DNA of 64,000 bases from assembly GCF_002591895.1 (NCBI RefSeq), contig NZ_NISX01000007.1:62001-126000 (forward strand), written 5' to 3'. A program made the translations under genes and the position numbers. Of the stretch, positions 1 through 13,705 are shown piece after piece. The stretch is from Lacimicrobium alkaliphilum (GTDB lineage Bacteria > Pseudomonadota > Gammaproteobacteria > Enterobacterales > Alteromonadaceae). Position 1 is the stretch's first letter; every line of letters starts with the position of its first letter. The notes below the pieces were generated by a model that ran no database searches, was not told the origin of the DNA, and worked only from the letters and a program-made list of their open reading frames with translations.

Positions 1-639
1 ATCGCCTTCACTTCCGGCAAAATCGATACCTTTGTGCATCGCTGGCATTCCGGAAAAAGGATCTTTCCTGACGCCATAGTATGAAGACAACCAGCCCGAA
101 TTAATGGGGCGCCCGGTAATTGCACTCTGGCTTTCAATATGGTGATGACGTAATACAGATTCAAGCACCTGCAATTGCCTGGTCTTATTATCCAGTTCCG
201 CCAGCATGTTATCCATGCGGCTAATGAGATTGTCAGCCGAGGCTAAGTCCAGATTTGCAAGCTCATGAGTTGGGCCGCCTGTTGCGGGTAAATCAGAAAA
301 ATTAAATTCCTGAGGATTCAGGTTAGATCCTGCAACCAGCTTTTCGCCAAGCGCATTGAGCCTGAGCAATTGCCCCTGCATTTCACCCATTTTCACCAGC
401 ATTCCGGTCAGTTGCTCTTCGGTGGTTTGTTTTAGTTGCTCAATTTCCTGCTGCTGTTGCCTCAAACCGGTTTGGGTATACATAACCCTCTGCGCACCAT
501 CTGACAGCGGATCGGTTCCACGAGCCGCAATAATAAAGGTCATTGCCAGGGTCAGCACAATCGCGGCAAGCAATTGCCGACGACTCAGGCTAAAGCGAAA
601 GCTTTTCTTATTCGTACTGATTTCCAGCGTAAAACTCAT
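1..639 (-). CDS. M23-family peptidoglycan metallopeptidase, C-terminus outside window
   Basis: The reading frame runs from an ATG at 639 to the window edge, giving 213 residues without a stop. A GGGTAG-like ribosome binding site lies just upstream. A short basic N-terminus is followed by one membrane segment (about residues 22-42), a Gln/Glu-rich coiled coil (about 55-95), and then the start of a LytM/M23 domain. The visible motif HKGID (His202, Asp206) is the first half of the zinc site in this family. Such membrane-anchored M23 proteins cut peptidoglycan cross-links or regulate amidases. The gene follows lpxC on the same strand, with a terminator hairpin between. The catalytic HxH half is outside the window, so activity cannot be judged. 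Confidence 0.85.
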   Translation of the reverse strand, partial: MSFTLEISTNKKSFRFSLSRRQLLAAIVLTLAMTFIIAARGTDPLSDGAQRVMYTQTGLRQQQQEIEQLKQTTEEQLTGMLVKMGEMQGQLLRLNALGEKLVAGSNLNPQEFNFSDLPATGGPTHELANLDLASADNLISRMDNMLAELDNKTRQLQVLESVLRHHHIESQSAITGRPINSGWLSSYYGVRKDPFSGMPAMHKGIDFAGSEGD

Positions 640-837
640 TGCTACCCTTACTTTAACACTTCAACGACACCGTAAAACTTGCGATAGCCAGAATTGACGG
701 GCGATGCACATTATTCTGATTCTAAACTGAGTTGACGTTAAAAAAAAGTTTGTCGGACGTTTGAAATCATAACCATGTACCGGTATCTATACCGCTTGTA
801 TCAATATTGCTGAATTCACGCATATAATATGCCGAAA

Positions 838-868
838 AAAATAATGCCGCTGAGTGCGGCATTATTTT
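838..868 (-). terminator. Rho-independent terminator after lpxC
   Basis: A perfect 13-bp inverted repeat (838-850 with 856-868, 5-nt loop) has an A-rich left flank and a T-rich right flank. It reads as a terminator on both strands; on the minus strand it sits about 14 nt past the lpxC stop. Confidence 0.85.
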
Positions 869-881
869 TTCTGGCTATCAT

Positions 882-1796
882 TTACCCGACCATCACCGGT
901 AAACCAAATTGAATTGGCAATTTGTCTTCAGATTCATAGCTGACATATTCCCAGCAGTCCTTTTGTGCCAATAACTGGTTCAGTAACTTATTGTTAAGAC
1001 CATGACCAGACTTGTAAGCACAGAGTTCACCAATAATAGCGTGGCCACCCAGATACAGATCGCCGATGGCGTCGAGAATTTTGTGTTTCAGAAATTCGTC
1101 TTCATAACGCAGACCTTCCTGATTCAGTACCCGATATTCATCCAGTGCAACGGCATTTTCCATACTGCCACCCAGCGCCAGGTCATGGGAGTGCATATAC
1201 TCAAGATCTTTCATAAAACCGAAGGTACGGGCACGGCTGACTTCATCAATGTAAGAGGAAGTATCAAAATCCATGATCATATGCTGTCGGGTCTGGCTGA
1301 TCACCGGATGCTCAAAATCAATCCTGAAATCCACCCGAAAACCATTGTGAGGTCTGAGCTCCGCCCATTTTTCGCCATCTTCCACGCGGACGTTCCTGGT
1401 GACGCGGATAAAACGCTTTGCAACATTTTGCTCTTCAATGCCTGCAGACTGCAGTAAGAAAATAAACGGGCTCGCACTGCCATCCATGATCGGCAGTTCG
1501 TTGGCATCCACTTCGACGATAATATTGTCGACTCCCATACCGGCAAGGGCAGAGGACAAATGCTCTACAGTAGAAATGCTGATACCGTCTTCATTACTAA
1601 GGCAAGTACACAACATCGTATCTCCTACCGCATCAGCACGGGCAGGAATATCTACAAAAGGAACAAGATCAACACGCCGGAACACGATCCCAGTGTTCGC
1701 AGGCGCGGGTCGGAGAGTCATGGTGACCTTGTCACCTTTATGCAGACCTATTCCGGTTACCTGTACAGATTGCTTCAGAGTACGTTGTTTGATCAT
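882..1796 (-). CDS. lpxC: UDP-3-O-acyl-N-acetylglucosamine deacetylase LpxC
   Basis: This zinc enzyme catalyses the committed step of lipid A synthesis: it deacetylates UDP-3-O-acyl-GlcNAc in the cytoplasm. The 304-residue protein begins [15 protein letters not shown], the normal family N-terminus, so I take the ATG at 1796 rather than an in-frame TTG 15 nt upstream. Zinc ligands and catalytic residues fall at the same numbers as in E. coli: His79 (VEHLSSAL), His238 and Asp242 (HKILD), and His265 (SGHG). It is the last gene before the terminator at 838-868 and lies 174 nt after ftsZ, the usual position at the end of the dcw cluster. Confidence 0.97.
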   Translation of the reverse strand: MIKQRTLKQSVQVTGIGLHKGDKVTMTLRPAPANTGIVFRRVDLVPFVDIPARADAVGDTMLCTCLSNEDGISISTVEHLSSALAGMGVDNIIVEVDANELPIMDGSASPFIFLLQSAGIEEQNVAKRFIRVTRNVRVEDGEKWAELRPHNGFRVDFRIDFEHPVISQTRQHMIMDFDTSSYIDEVSRARTFGFMKDLEYMHSHDLALGGSMENAVALDEYRVLNQEGLRYEDEFLKHKILDAIGDLYLGGHAIIGELCAYKSGHGLNNKLLNQLLAQKDCWEYVSYESEDKLPIQFGLPVMVG

Positions 1797-1970
1797 CTCG
1801 CTATAGCTCAAAAATTAATCAGCATGCAAAAAGGGCGCGTATTTTAGTGGTTTGACCACACTTTGTCAAAATTTCTGTTTTGGCTAAGTTACAGAAAAAC
1901 CTGAACTTATCCGCCAATATGAATTTAGTGTGACAACCAATCACCATAAAGGTGCAATATTCAACCCGGT

Positions 1971-3143
1971 TTAATCCGCTTGCTTGCGCAAAAACGCAGG
2001 AATATCGAGATACTCCAGATCACTGTTCTGCTCGGATTTTTCCTCTGATGGCGTCACCGCAGCCGTTTTATCCTGGGCCTGAGCCGCTCTGTCAGCCTGA
2101 CCTGCTGACTGCAACTTAAACTCAGTGGCTTCGCTGCTTTGACGCCCTGAACTGCGGTTACTGACCAGGGAAATTTCAGGCTTGCGCTCGGCACCAATGC
2201 CGGTAGCTACAAGGGTGACCCGCAGCTCGTCTGACATATCCATATCGATAACCGTTCCCACAACTACGGTTGCGTTTTCAGAAGCGAAGGCTTTAATCGC
2301 ATTACCCACGGTTTCAAACTCGTCAATCGCAAAGTCAGGACCGGCGGTAATATTAACCAGGATCCCACGAGCACCGGAAAGATCGATGTCTTCCAGCAGC
2401 GGACAGGCGATGGCTGCTTCAGCCGCTTCTTCGGCGCGATCTTCACCGCTGGCCACACCGTTACCCATCATTGCCATGCCCATTTCTGACATTACAGTGC
2501 GCACATCGGCGAAATCCACGTTGATCAAACCCGGGCGGGTAATCAGCTCAGCAATCCCCTGCACCGCACCACGCAGTACATCGTTTGCCGCACTGAATGC
2601 CTGTAATAGTGGCGTACCACGCCCCATGACTTTGAGCAGTTTTTCGTTCGGAATGGTGATCAGCGAGTCTACGTATTTAGACAACTCATCAATGCCCTGT
2701 TCAGCGAACTCAATGCGCTTACGCCCTTCAAATGGAAATGGCTTAGTCACCACCGCAACGGTGAGAATTCCCATTTCTTTGGCGATACGTGCCACTTCTG
2801 GTGCAGCTCCCGTGCCGGTGCCACCACCCATACCAGCAGTAATAAACACCATATCAGCGCCTTGCAGACACTCCTGAATGGTTTCGCTATCTTCTTCAGC
2901 GGCCTGACGGCCGATAGCCGGATTTGCTCCGGCGCCCAGCCCTTTGGTAACACCTGAGCCGATCTGCAAGGTGACATTGGCTTTAGAGCTTCTGAGCACC
3001 TGAGCGTCGGTATTTACCGCAATAAACTCAACACCTTCAATATTATGTGCCAGCATATGCTCCACGGCGTTACCGCCGCCGCCGCCTACACCTATGACTT
3101 TTATTACTGCTTCTTCGTTATGACTATCCATTAATTCAAACAT
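1971..3143 (-). CDS. ftsZ: Cell division GTPase FtsZ
   Basis: Tubulin-like GTPase of 390 residues that forms the Z-ring at mid-cell. The N-terminal nucleotide site ([15 protein letters not shown]) and the tubulin signature [10 protein letters not shown] near residue 105 are intact. An acidic/polar linker (about 320-375) leads to the conserved C-terminal peptide [12 protein letters not shown], which binds FtsA and ZipA. The start has a purine-rich ribosome binding site (GGAGAG) and matches family N-termini. It follows ftsA by 79 nt in the usual ftsQ-ftsA-ftsZ order. Confidence 0.98.
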   Translation of the reverse strand: MFELMDSHNEEAVIKVIGVGGGGGNAVEHMLAHNIEGVEFIAVNTDAQVLRSSKANVTLQIGSGVTKGLGAGANPAIGRQAAEEDSETIQECLQGADMVFITAGMGGGTGTGAAPEVARIAKEMGILTVAVVTKPFPFEGRKRIEFAEQGIDELSKYVDSLITIPNEKLLKVMGRGTPLLQAFSAANDVLRGAVQGIAELITRPGLINVDFADVRTVMSEMGMAMMGNGVASGEDRAEEAAEAAIACPLLEDIDLSGARGILVNITAGPDFAIDEFETVGNAIKAFASENATVVVGTVIDMDMSDELRVTLVATGIGAERKPEISLVSNRSSGRQSSEATEFKLQSAGQADRAAQAQDKTAAVTPSEEKSEQNSDLEYLDIPAFLRKQAD

Positions 3144-3222
3144 ACTCTCTCTCCGGTTTTTTTCTTAACAACATCCGGCCCTTTGCCGGGTCAGATCCCG
3201 CTAAACTTATCTTTAACAGTGA

Positions 3223-4452
3223 CTAAAACTCACCCTTAAACCAACTCTGAACTCTGTGCCAAATACCCTGGGATGCTTTCTTCTGAGCCAACTGTCTCGC
3301 TCGCCAGTGTTCTTTTCCATATTGCAATAGTCCGATCACGGTAGCGAAGGTGGCATCTTCCACATACTCAGACAACCCTTTGATATCCAGGGGCTGCCCG
3401 ACACGAACCGGCATCTGAAAGATCTCTTCGGCAAATTCAACTGCTCCTTCCATCTTCGCCGTGCCGCCTGTCAGAACTATACCTGCAGCGATCTGCTCCT
3501 CCAGGCCACTGGCACGGATCTGTTCATGTACCAGTTCGAACAATTCCTGATACCGTGGCTCAATCACTTCTGCCAGGGTATGTCTGGACATGGCTCTGGG
3601 CGGACGTCCTCCTACACTGGGTACCTCAATGCTCTCTTCCATGCTGACCATGTCTTTGAGTGCACAGGCATAATTGATTTTGATTTCTTCGGCGTGACTT
3701 AAAGGCGTGCGGAAGATCTTGGCAATATCGCTGGTGATCTGATTTCCGGCCACAGGAATTACGGCTGTATGGCGAATGGCGCCATCGGTGTAAATAACAA
3801 TATCGATGGTGCCACCACCAATATCAACAACACAGACACCCAACTCTTTTTCATCATCCGTCAGTACGGCATAACTCGATGCCAGCGCGGAGAAAATAAG
3901 CTGATCATCATTCAGCTCACAACGTTCCACGCATTTGACCAGATTCTTGGCCATATCGTCGGCGCAGGTAATAATATGCGCTTCGGCTTCCATTCTGACA
4001 CCAGACATGCCCACAGGGTTCTTGATCCCCTCCTGCACATCAATAGTGAATTCCTGTGGCAGTACGTGCAACAGCCTCCTTTCAGCTGCAATCGGAACCG
4101 AACGGGCCGCGTGGATCACATTGTCCACATCTTCCTGGGTCACTTCTTTGTTATTGATCGGAACCATGCCATTTTCATTCTGGCACTGCACGTGACGACC
4201 AGAAATGGACATAAAGACCGACGATACCCTGCAATCAGCCATCAGCTCCATTTCATTAATAGCGCTTTGTACCGATTGCACCACCAGATTCAGGTCATTG
4301 ACTCCGCCTTTGTCCATCCCCCGGGCGGCATGGGTACCAACACCCACCACACTGATACCACCGTCATCGAGAATCTCGCCAACCACGGCTTTGACCTGAC
4401 TGGTACCAATGTCCAGTCCTACGATTAAATTGCGATCCGTTACCTTAGACAC
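3223..4452 (-). CDS. ftsA: Cell division protein FtsA
   Basis: Actin-like ATPase of 409 residues that tethers FtsZ filaments to the membrane. The phosphate-1 loop LIVGLDIGTSQVKAVVGE is at the N-terminus; the phosphate-2 motif VVDIGGGTIDI and the adenosine motif IVLTGGTAKMEG follow. The C-terminal stretch (WHRVQSWFKGEF) is the expected amphipathic membrane-targeting helix. The start codon is GTG at 4452, with a GGAG about 11 nt upstream; no upstream ATG fits. It lies between ftsQ and ftsZ. Confidence 0.97.
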   Translation of the reverse strand: MSKVTDRNLIVGLDIGTSQVKAVVGEILDDGGISVVGVGTHAARGMDKGGVNDLNLVVQSVQSAINEMELMADCRVSSVFMSISGRHVQCQNENGMVPINNKEVTQEDVDNVIHAARSVPIAAERRLLHVLPQEFTIDVQEGIKNPVGMSGVRMEAEAHIITCADDMAKNLVKCVERCELNDDQLIFSALASSYAVLTDDEKELGVCVVDIGGGTIDIVIYTDGAIRHTAVIPVAGNQITSDIAKIFRTPLSHAEEIKINYACALKDMVSMEESIEVPSVGGRPPRAMSRHTLAEVIEPRYQELFELVHEQIRASGLEEQIAAGIVLTGGTAKMEGAVEFAEEIFQMPVRVGQPLDIKGLSEYVEDATFATVIGLLQYGKEHWRARQLAQKKASQGIWHRVQSWFKGEF

Positions 4453-4510
4453 CTGTCGGCTCCACTGTTACTGCTCTCATTTTCTGCTCTTTTAATAAAC
4501 TCATTATTAA

Positions 4511-7627
<3,117 letters not shown>

Positions 7628-7631
<4 letters not shown>

Positions 7632-8710
7632 AACTTCTGCTCCACAATAAACCGACAACATGCTGCTACCTGCGCGGTAGCATCCGGACGAGCAACCTTT
7701 CTTGCAGCCGCAGACATTGATTGCAAACTTTGCTGATCGTTCACCAACTGCTGCAATCTGAGCCTGAATTCTTCGTCATTCAGGGTGTCCTGAGGTGCAA
7801 GTATCGCGGCACCGGCTTCAACCAGTACCTGGGCATTTTTACTCTGATGGTCATCAACAGCATGGGGCAATGGCACGAAAATAGCTGGCAAACCAGCCAG
7901 AGCAACCTCTGACACGGTCAGCGCACCGGCACGACAGATAATCAGATCGGCCCAGCCAAAGGCGCCGGCCATATCCGTAATAAATTCCTCTACCTGCCAG
8001 TGTTCAGATCCCTTCATGAGTGATTGATAGGTCTGCTCTACCTGTGTTTGATTACCCTTACCACATTGATGTCGTACCTGCAGATTCTGCAGCGAAGACA
8101 ATACAGCTGGCAAAGACTGGTTTAAGGCCCGGGCACCAAGACTTCCACCGATCACCAGCACTCTGACTCTGTCGTCTTCTGACAGGTTGCGTCGCACAAT
8201 ATCACTGAAGTCAGCACGCACCGGATTACCCACCCACTGGTATTTATCATCGTCACTGACACCAAATGCACCGTCAAAACCTGTCAGTACTATTCTGGCC
8301 AGATACCGAAGCAGCTTGTTGGTCATTCCCGGCACAGCATTTTGTTCATGAATCAGCAGCGGCACTCCTGAGAGCCATGCCGCGACACCTCCCGGTCCGC
8401 TGGCGAATCCCCCCATACCCAGCACCAGATCCGGCTGATTTTGCTGAATCACCTTACGCGCCTGCCATACAGCCCTGAGGATCTGCAACGGGGCTGTCAG
8501 TAAACGCAACAGACCGTTACCCCTGACCCCCTGGACCGATAAGAAGGAAATAGGGTAGCCCGCATCAGGTACCAGTTCAGCTTCCATTCTCGCCGCCGTA
8601 CCGAGCCAGTGAATCTGCCAGCCAAGCTCACGCAAATAGTCGGCCACAGCCAGCCCCGGGAAAATATGTCCGCCCGTGCCACCAGCCATGATCATCAGGG
8701 TTCGGGTCAT
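7628..8710 (-). CDS. murG: UDP-GlcNAc:lipid I GlcNAc transferase MurG
   Basis: GT-B glycosyltransferase of 360 residues that converts lipid I to lipid II on the inner face of the membrane. The first glycine-rich loop [15 protein letters not shown] is at residues 9-23, a second ([11 protein letters not shown]) near 100, and the UDP-GlcNAc donor site ([13 protein letters not shown], then [10 protein letters not shown]) in the C-terminal half. It overlaps ftsW and murC by four bases each. Confidence 0.96.
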
Positions 8711-9912
8711 TTTCCCCTCCCCCTTTTCTTGGTTTCACTGATAGCCTGTACGCCATCCATTCTTAGCTCAAAATCAATCCGCACGAGTATGGCCACGGCA
8801 ATACTCATCAATATCATGCTCGAACCACCATAACTGACCAGCGGCAGGGTCAGGCCCTTCGTGGGCAATATACCGGCGCTGGCGCCCACATTAACTGCAG
8901 TCTGAAATGCCAGCCAGATACCAATAGCATGGGCCAGATAGCCCTCAAAATACCGCTCCTGCTGGAGAGCCAGATTACCCAGTCGCAATGCTTTAATCAC
9001 CAGCATCATCAACAGCGCCAGTACCGCGCAGACACCAATAAACCCAAGCTCCTCGGCGAGGATCGCCATGATAAAATCCGTGTGCGCTTCGGGCAGATAT
9101 TCAAGTTTTTGTAAGCTGTTCCCCAGCCCCTGCCCTGAGAAATGGCCACGGCCGTAAGCCATTAAAGACTGGGTTAACTGATAGCCACTGCCGAAAGGAT
9201 CGGCCCAGGGATCCAGGAAGGCAGTAATTCGCCTGAGCCGGTATTCTTCAAACATGATCAGTGCTACCACTGCCGACAAACCGCTTAACAGCAGGCCGAA
9301 AAACTGCCACAGCTTTGCACCGGCCAGAAAGAGCAGTCCCACCGTTGTCGCGAACATAACGACCACCGTGCCTAAATCAGGCTGCATCAACAGTAATAGC
9401 GCGAGTAAAAACAGCACCGCCAGTGGCTTGATAAAGCCTTTCAGGTTCTCGGTGACCTCCTCATATCGGCGCACCAGATAGCCGGCCAGATAACAAAAGA
9501 AAAACAGTTTGGCCGGTTCTGCTGCCTGAAGTGTCAATGGACCGATAGCCAGCCAACGTGTGCTGCCGTTGACGGTACGACCCACCAACAACACCGCCAC
9601 CAGTAATACCAGTGACAATAATAAAAGATAAACATTACTCGCCTGCCACCAGCGCATCGGAATCTGCATGGTGATCAGGGCCGCAGAAATCGCCAGCACC
9701 AGGTAGATCCCATGGCGAATAGCAAAGTGAAACGGACTGTCAAACATTCTTGCTGCCGTAGGCATTGACGCTGAAGTGACGATCACCAGCCCCAGACTCA
9801 TCAGACTCAGGGCGATCAGCAGCAAACCCAAATCATAGGGTCGCTTGCCACTGGCACTATGGCGAAGCTGAAACAGACGCTGCAGCTGACTGGCTGTATT
9901 TGCCATAGTCAT
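8707..9912 (-). CDS. ftsW: Septal peptidoglycan polymerase FtsW
   Basis: SEDS-family glycosyltransferase of 401 residues that polymerises lipid II at the septum together with FtsI. About ten membrane segments can be seen. Family signatures include [10 protein letters not shown] and the C-terminal [30 protein letters not shown]. The start overlaps the murD stop by four bases; a second in-frame ATG two codons later is possible. Confidence 0.96.
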   Translation of the reverse strand: MTMANTASQLQRLFQLRHSASGKRPYDLGLLLIALSLMSLGLVIVTSASMPTAARMFDSPFHFAIRHGIYLVLAISAALITMQIPMRWWQASNVYLLLLSLVLLVAVLLVGRTVNGSTRWLAIGPLTLQAAEPAKLFFFCYLAGYLVRRYEEVTENLKGFIKPLAVLFLLALLLLMQPDLGTVVVMFATTVGLLFLAGAKLWQFFGLLLSGLSAVVALIMFEEYRLRRITAFLDPWADPFGSGYQLTQSLMAYGRGHFSGQGLGNSLQKLEYLPEAHTDFIMAILAEELGFIGVCAVLALLMMLVIKALRLGNLALQQERYFEGYLAHAIGIWLAFQTAVNVGASAGILPTKGLTLPLVSYGGSSMILMSIAVAILVRIDFELRMDGVQAISETKKRGRGK

Positions 9913-11228
9913 ATCAACGCCTCCACCGCCTGACTGAATACCTCGCCCCGCTGCTGATAGTTATCAAACATATCCAGACTGGCACAGGCCGGTGACAACA
10001 GCACCATATCACCAGGTTTAGCCATTGCATCTGCGGCTGTAACCGCTGCCTGCATACTGGCAACCCTCAGAGCACCGGGCTTCATTGAGGCTATTTGTTC
10101 TGCATCTTTACCCAGACAAATCAGATTATCGACTGCCCCTAGTGCCGTTTGTAACTGATTAAAGTCAGCTCCTTTACCGTCACCTCCGGCAATCAGCATG
10201 AGTCGCCCCTGTACCTGGGACCTTAATCCGGCAATCGCTGCCTGTGTCGCTCCAATGTTGGTACCCTTGGAATCATTAATCCAGACCACGCCATTATGTT
10301 CCCGTACTTTCTCACAGCGATGGGGAAGCCCCTTAAAGCTGGCGGCAGCTTTTGTCACGCCTTGTACATTCGCGCCACCAGCCAGTGCCAGTGCCGCCGA
10401 GGCCTGGACGTTAAGCAGGTTGTGCTCACCTACTAACTGACATTGTGCAAAGTTCAGTAAATCCTCACCATTGAGGGTAATAAACTGGTCTTTTAAGCGA
10501 TAGCCCAACCCCTGTGCGGATTCGTTTAAACCAAAACCGATCTGAGAGGCGCCGGTCTCAGTTCCGGATTCAGGCAAGGTCAATGCATCTTCGCGATTAA
10601 CCACCTGCAAAGCCGCATTTTTATAGATACGCAGTTTAGCCTGACGATAGGCTTGCACATCAGCATAGCGATCCAGATGATCGGGACTGATATTCAGTAC
10701 AGTGGCGGCACTCATCGATAAAGAGCTCAACGTCTCCAGCTGGAAACTGGAGAGCTCCAGCACAGCGATGTCGTAACTCTGTTCCAGTAAATCCAGCACC
10801 GGTGTGCCGATATTCCCGCCACACACTGCTCTGACACCGCTGGCTTCCAGCATTGCGGCGGTCAGGCTGGTTACCGTACTTTTGCCGTTTGAACCGGTAA
10901 TGCCAATAACCGGGCGCCGATTAAAACGAGCGAACAGTTCAACATCGCCGATCACCTCACAACCTGCTTCCACAGCCTGCTGAATAGCCGGTTCAGCCAG
11001 AGATACACCAGGGCTGAGTATAATCAGTGGTGTTTCACATAACGCACTGGCGTCGAAAGGCCCCAGATTCACCGATACTGTATCCGGCACGCTGGTTTTA
11101 AGCTCAGAACGGCTATCAAAGGCCGTTACTCTGGCTCCCTGAGCACACAAAAAACGCACACAGGAATGCCCGGTCAGTCCGAGACCGACTACAGCTACCT
11201 GTTGGTTTTCCAGTACTCTTTCGTGCAT
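9909..11228 (-). CDS. murD: UDP-N-acetylmuramoyl-L-alanine--D-glutamate ligase MurD
   Basis: Adds D-glutamate to UDP-MurNAc-L-Ala. The 439-residue protein has the N-terminal Rossmann-like fold ([17 protein letters not shown]), the ATP loop [14 protein letters not shown] near residue 113, and the C-terminal motif [19 protein letters not shown] typical of MurD. It lies six bases after mraY and overlaps ftsW. Confidence 0.96.
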   Translation of the reverse strand: MHERVLENQQVAVVGLGLTGHSCVRFLCAQGARVTAFDSRSELKTSVPDTVSVNLGPFDASALCETPLIILSPGVSLAEPAIQQAVEAGCEVIGDVELFARFNRRPVIGITGSNGKSTVTSLTAAMLEASGVRAVCGGNIGTPVLDLLEQSYDIAVLELSSFQLETLSSLSMSAATVLNISPDHLDRYADVQAYRQAKLRIYKNAALQVVNREDALTLPESGTETGASQIGFGLNESAQGLGYRLKDQFITLNGEDLLNFAQCQLVGEHNLLNVQASAALALAGGANVQGVTKAAASFKGLPHRCEKVREHNGVVWINDSKGTNIGATQAAIAGLRSQVQGRLMLIAGGDGKGADFNQLQTALGAVDNLICLGKDAEQIASMKPGALRVASMQAAVTAADAMAKPGDMVLLSPACASLDMFDNYQQRGEVFSQAVEALI

Positions 11229-11234
11229 TCGCTA

Positions 11235-12317
11235 CTACCTGAGTTTCAATGTGGCCAGCCCGATCAGCACCAGGATCAGGGAAATAATCCAGAACCTGAC
11301 AATGACACGGGGTTCTGGCCAACCCTTAAGTTCATAATGATGGTGTATCGGAGCCATACGAAATATACGCTCCCCTCTGAGCTTGTAAGAGCCCACCTGC
11401 AATATCACCGACAACGCTTCAATGACAAACACCCCCCCCATTATGATCAGCACCAGTTCCTGACGTACCAGTACCGCCAGAATTCCAAGTGCGCCACCGA
11501 GGGCCAGTGATCCCACGTCACCCATGAAAACCATGGCCGGGTAGGTGTTAAACCATAAGAATCCCAATCCTGCTCCAACGATGGCAGTACAGATGATCAC
11601 CAGTTCACTGGTCAGGGGAATAAAAGGAATATTCAGATAACCGGAAAAATTGACATTACCCGTCACATAGGCAAACACAGCGAATGCACCCGCCACCAAT
11701 ATCGTTGGAACAATAGCCAGGCCGTCCAGACCATCGGTCAGATTCACTGCATTACTGGTTCCCACCAACACAAAGTAAGTCAGGACGATATACATCAGTC
11801 CCAGCTGCGGCATGACATCTTTGAAAAAGGGCACAAGCAGCGCAGTTTCCGGGGCTTGTTGACTGCTAGTGTATAAATAAAACGCCACCACCAGCGCCAC
11901 CAGCGACAACCAGAAGTATTTCCAGCGGGCGATCAGGCCATTGGCATCTTTTCGCACCACTTTGCGATAGTCATCCACAAAACCAATCAGGCCATAACTG
12001 AGGATCACAAATAACGACACCAGAACATAACGATTGCTCAGATCGGCCCACAACAGGGTACTGGCCAGTATGGTGGCAACAATAAGTACACCGCCCATTG
12101 TAGGCGTGCCTGATTTGGACAAATGCGACTCCGGGCCGTCATCACGTACGGTCTGCCCTATCTGCAGTTTCTGTAACCAGCGAATCATAACCGGTCCCAG
12201 CAGCACCGACAGGATCAGAGCCGTCAGGGTACTGAGAATCGCCCGGAAGGTCAGGTAAGAGAAGACATTAAAACCTGTATAGAACTGTTGTAACCAGTCC
12301 GTCAACCAGATCAGCAT
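11235..12317 (-). CDS. mraY: Phospho-MurNAc-pentapeptide translocase MraY
   Basis: Integral membrane enzyme of 360 residues, about ten membrane segments, that makes lipid I from UDP-MurNAc-pentapeptide and undecaprenyl phosphate. Catalytic signatures are seen: [41 protein letters not shown] and [16 protein letters not shown]. It overlaps the end of murF by seven bases. Confidence 0.97.
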   Translation of the reverse strand: MLIWLTDWLQQFYTGFNVFSYLTFRAILSTLTALILSVLLGPVMIRWLQKLQIGQTVRDDGPESHLSKSGTPTMGGVLIVATILASTLLWADLSNRYVLVSLFVILSYGLIGFVDDYRKVVRKDANGLIARWKYFWLSLVALVVAFYLYTSSQQAPETALLVPFFKDVMPQLGLMYIVLTYFVLVGTSNAVNLTDGLDGLAIVPTILVAGAFAVFAYVTGNVNFSGYLNIPFIPLTSELVIICTAIVGAGLGFLWFNTYPAMVFMGDVGSLALGGALGILAVLVRQELVLIIMGGVFVIEALSVILQVGSYKLRGERIFRMAPIHHHYELKGWPEPRVIVRFWIISLILVLIGLATLKLR

Positions 12318-13705
12318 GCAATTCGCTCCCTTTGGCGTTCAAGCTTTCCCAGCTTGGATGCCTCAATGAGCTGCACGATCTCCTCCATTCGTGCGCTGCG
12401 GGATCCTTTGATCAATATAGTGATATCCCGCTGTTCACCCTGCAGTTGCAGCTGTAAGTATTCTAATAAAGCCGACTTGTCGGTGAAGTGTTTTCCGGCC
12501 TGAGCAAACTGGTCACTGGCCTGCTGACTCAGTACACCTACGCTGAACAGGTTATCAACCCCTTTTTGTCTGGCGTACTCCCCCATTTCTTCATGGTAGT
12601 AACGGGCTTTCTCGCCCAACTCCGCCATATCACCCAGTATCAACACGCTGCGGCCACTGAAGCTGGCCAGTAAGTCGATAGCGGCGCGGGTGGAGGCAAC
12701 GTTGGCATTGTAACTGTCATCAATCAGCCGGACCTGGTTGGTCAGCTGGCGGATATTCAACCGGCCAGCCACATTCGACATCTGCAGCAGGCCCATTTTC
12801 ACATCTTCCAGGGTTGCACCAACAGCCATCGACAGCGCCGCGGCACAAAGGGCATTGGCCACATTGTGCATACCCGGCACCACCAGTGAAATATCTACCG
12901 TCCCTGTTGGCGTATGCATCTGGAACTGAGCACAGCCATCCATTCCCAGAATCACATCTTCGGCATAAAAGTCGCCCTCTCGCTCGGAAAACGTCTGGAC
13001 TCTCTTATCATGCAGCTTGCCCTGCCAGAATGACAAAAACTGACTATCGGCGTTAAGCACTGCCAGACCTTTTTCAGAAAGACTCTTAAAAATTTCACTC
13101 TTAGCCCGTGCCACGCCAAGCAGACTGCCAAAGCCTTCCAGGTGAGCGGCGGCGGCGTTGACTATGGTTGCGGCATCAGGGCGCGTCAGCGAAGTGGTAT
13201 AAGCTATCTCACCGAGGTGATTAGCACCCATTTCCACCACTGCAAAATCGTGCTCCGCAGTAAGTTCCAGTAAGGTCAGTGGAACGCCTATCTCATTATT
13301 AAAGTTGCCTTTGGTCGCCAGCACTCTGCCTTTTCTGGATAAAATACAGGCGACCATTTCTTTTACTGTGGTTTTGCCGCTGCTTCCGGTGATTCCCACC
13401 ACCTTCACCCTGGCCAGCTGCCGAATAGCACCAGCCAGCTGGCCCAATGCCTGACGGGTATCGTCCACCAGAATGCAGGGCAGCGAGGTTTCTACCGGGC
13501 GCGATACAATCAGCGCACTGGCACCTTTTTGCTCGGCCTGGTGAATAAATCCATGGCCGTCAAAGTTCGGCCCGGTCAGCGCCACAAAGAGATCACCGGC
13601 CTGTAAATGACGCGTGTCAGTACTGACACCGTTAATCGTCAGATTATCGCCCTGCAATGAGCTGTTCAGTTGTTGAGCAATCCATTCGAGTGTCACCGGG
13701 ATCAT
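12311..13705 (-). CDS. murF: UDP-MurNAc-tripeptide--D-alanyl-D-alanine ligase MurF
   Basis: Adds the D-Ala-D-Ala dipeptide to complete the pentapeptide precursor. The 464-residue protein has the N-terminal UDP-binding domain ([17 protein letters not shown]), the ATP loop [14 protein letters not shown] near residue 105, and the conserved [19 protein letters not shown] in the last third. It overlaps murE by four bases and mraY by seven. Confidence 0.95.
   Translation of the reverse strand: MIPVTLEWIAQQLNSSLQGDNLTINGVSTDTRHLQAGDLFVALTGPNFDGHGFIHQAEQKGASALIVSRPVETSLPCILVDDTRQALGQLAGAIRQLARVKVVGITGSSGKTTVKEMVACILSRKGRVLATKGNFNNEIGVPLTLLELTAEHDFAVVEMGANHLGEIAYTTSLTRPDAATIVNAAAAHLEGFGSLLGVARAKSEIFKSLSEKGLAVLNADSQFLSFWQGKLHDKRVQTFSEREGDFYAEDVILGMDGCAQFQMHTPTGTVDISLVVPGMHNVANALCAAALSMAVGATLEDVKMGLLQMSNVAGRLNIRQLTNQVRLIDDSYNANVASTRAAIDLLASFSGRSVLILGDMAELGEKARYYHEEMGEYARQKGVDNLFSVGVLSQQASDQFAQAGKHFTDKSALLEYLQLQLQGEQRDITILIKGSRSARMEEIVQLIEASKLGKLERQRERIAC

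Noticed and set aside
2182-2877. Long plus-strand open frame opposite ftsZ
   Set aside because: It is a shadow of ftsZ with no start signal; the same holds for long frames opposite lpxC, ftsA, petB, petC and the methyl-accepting protein.
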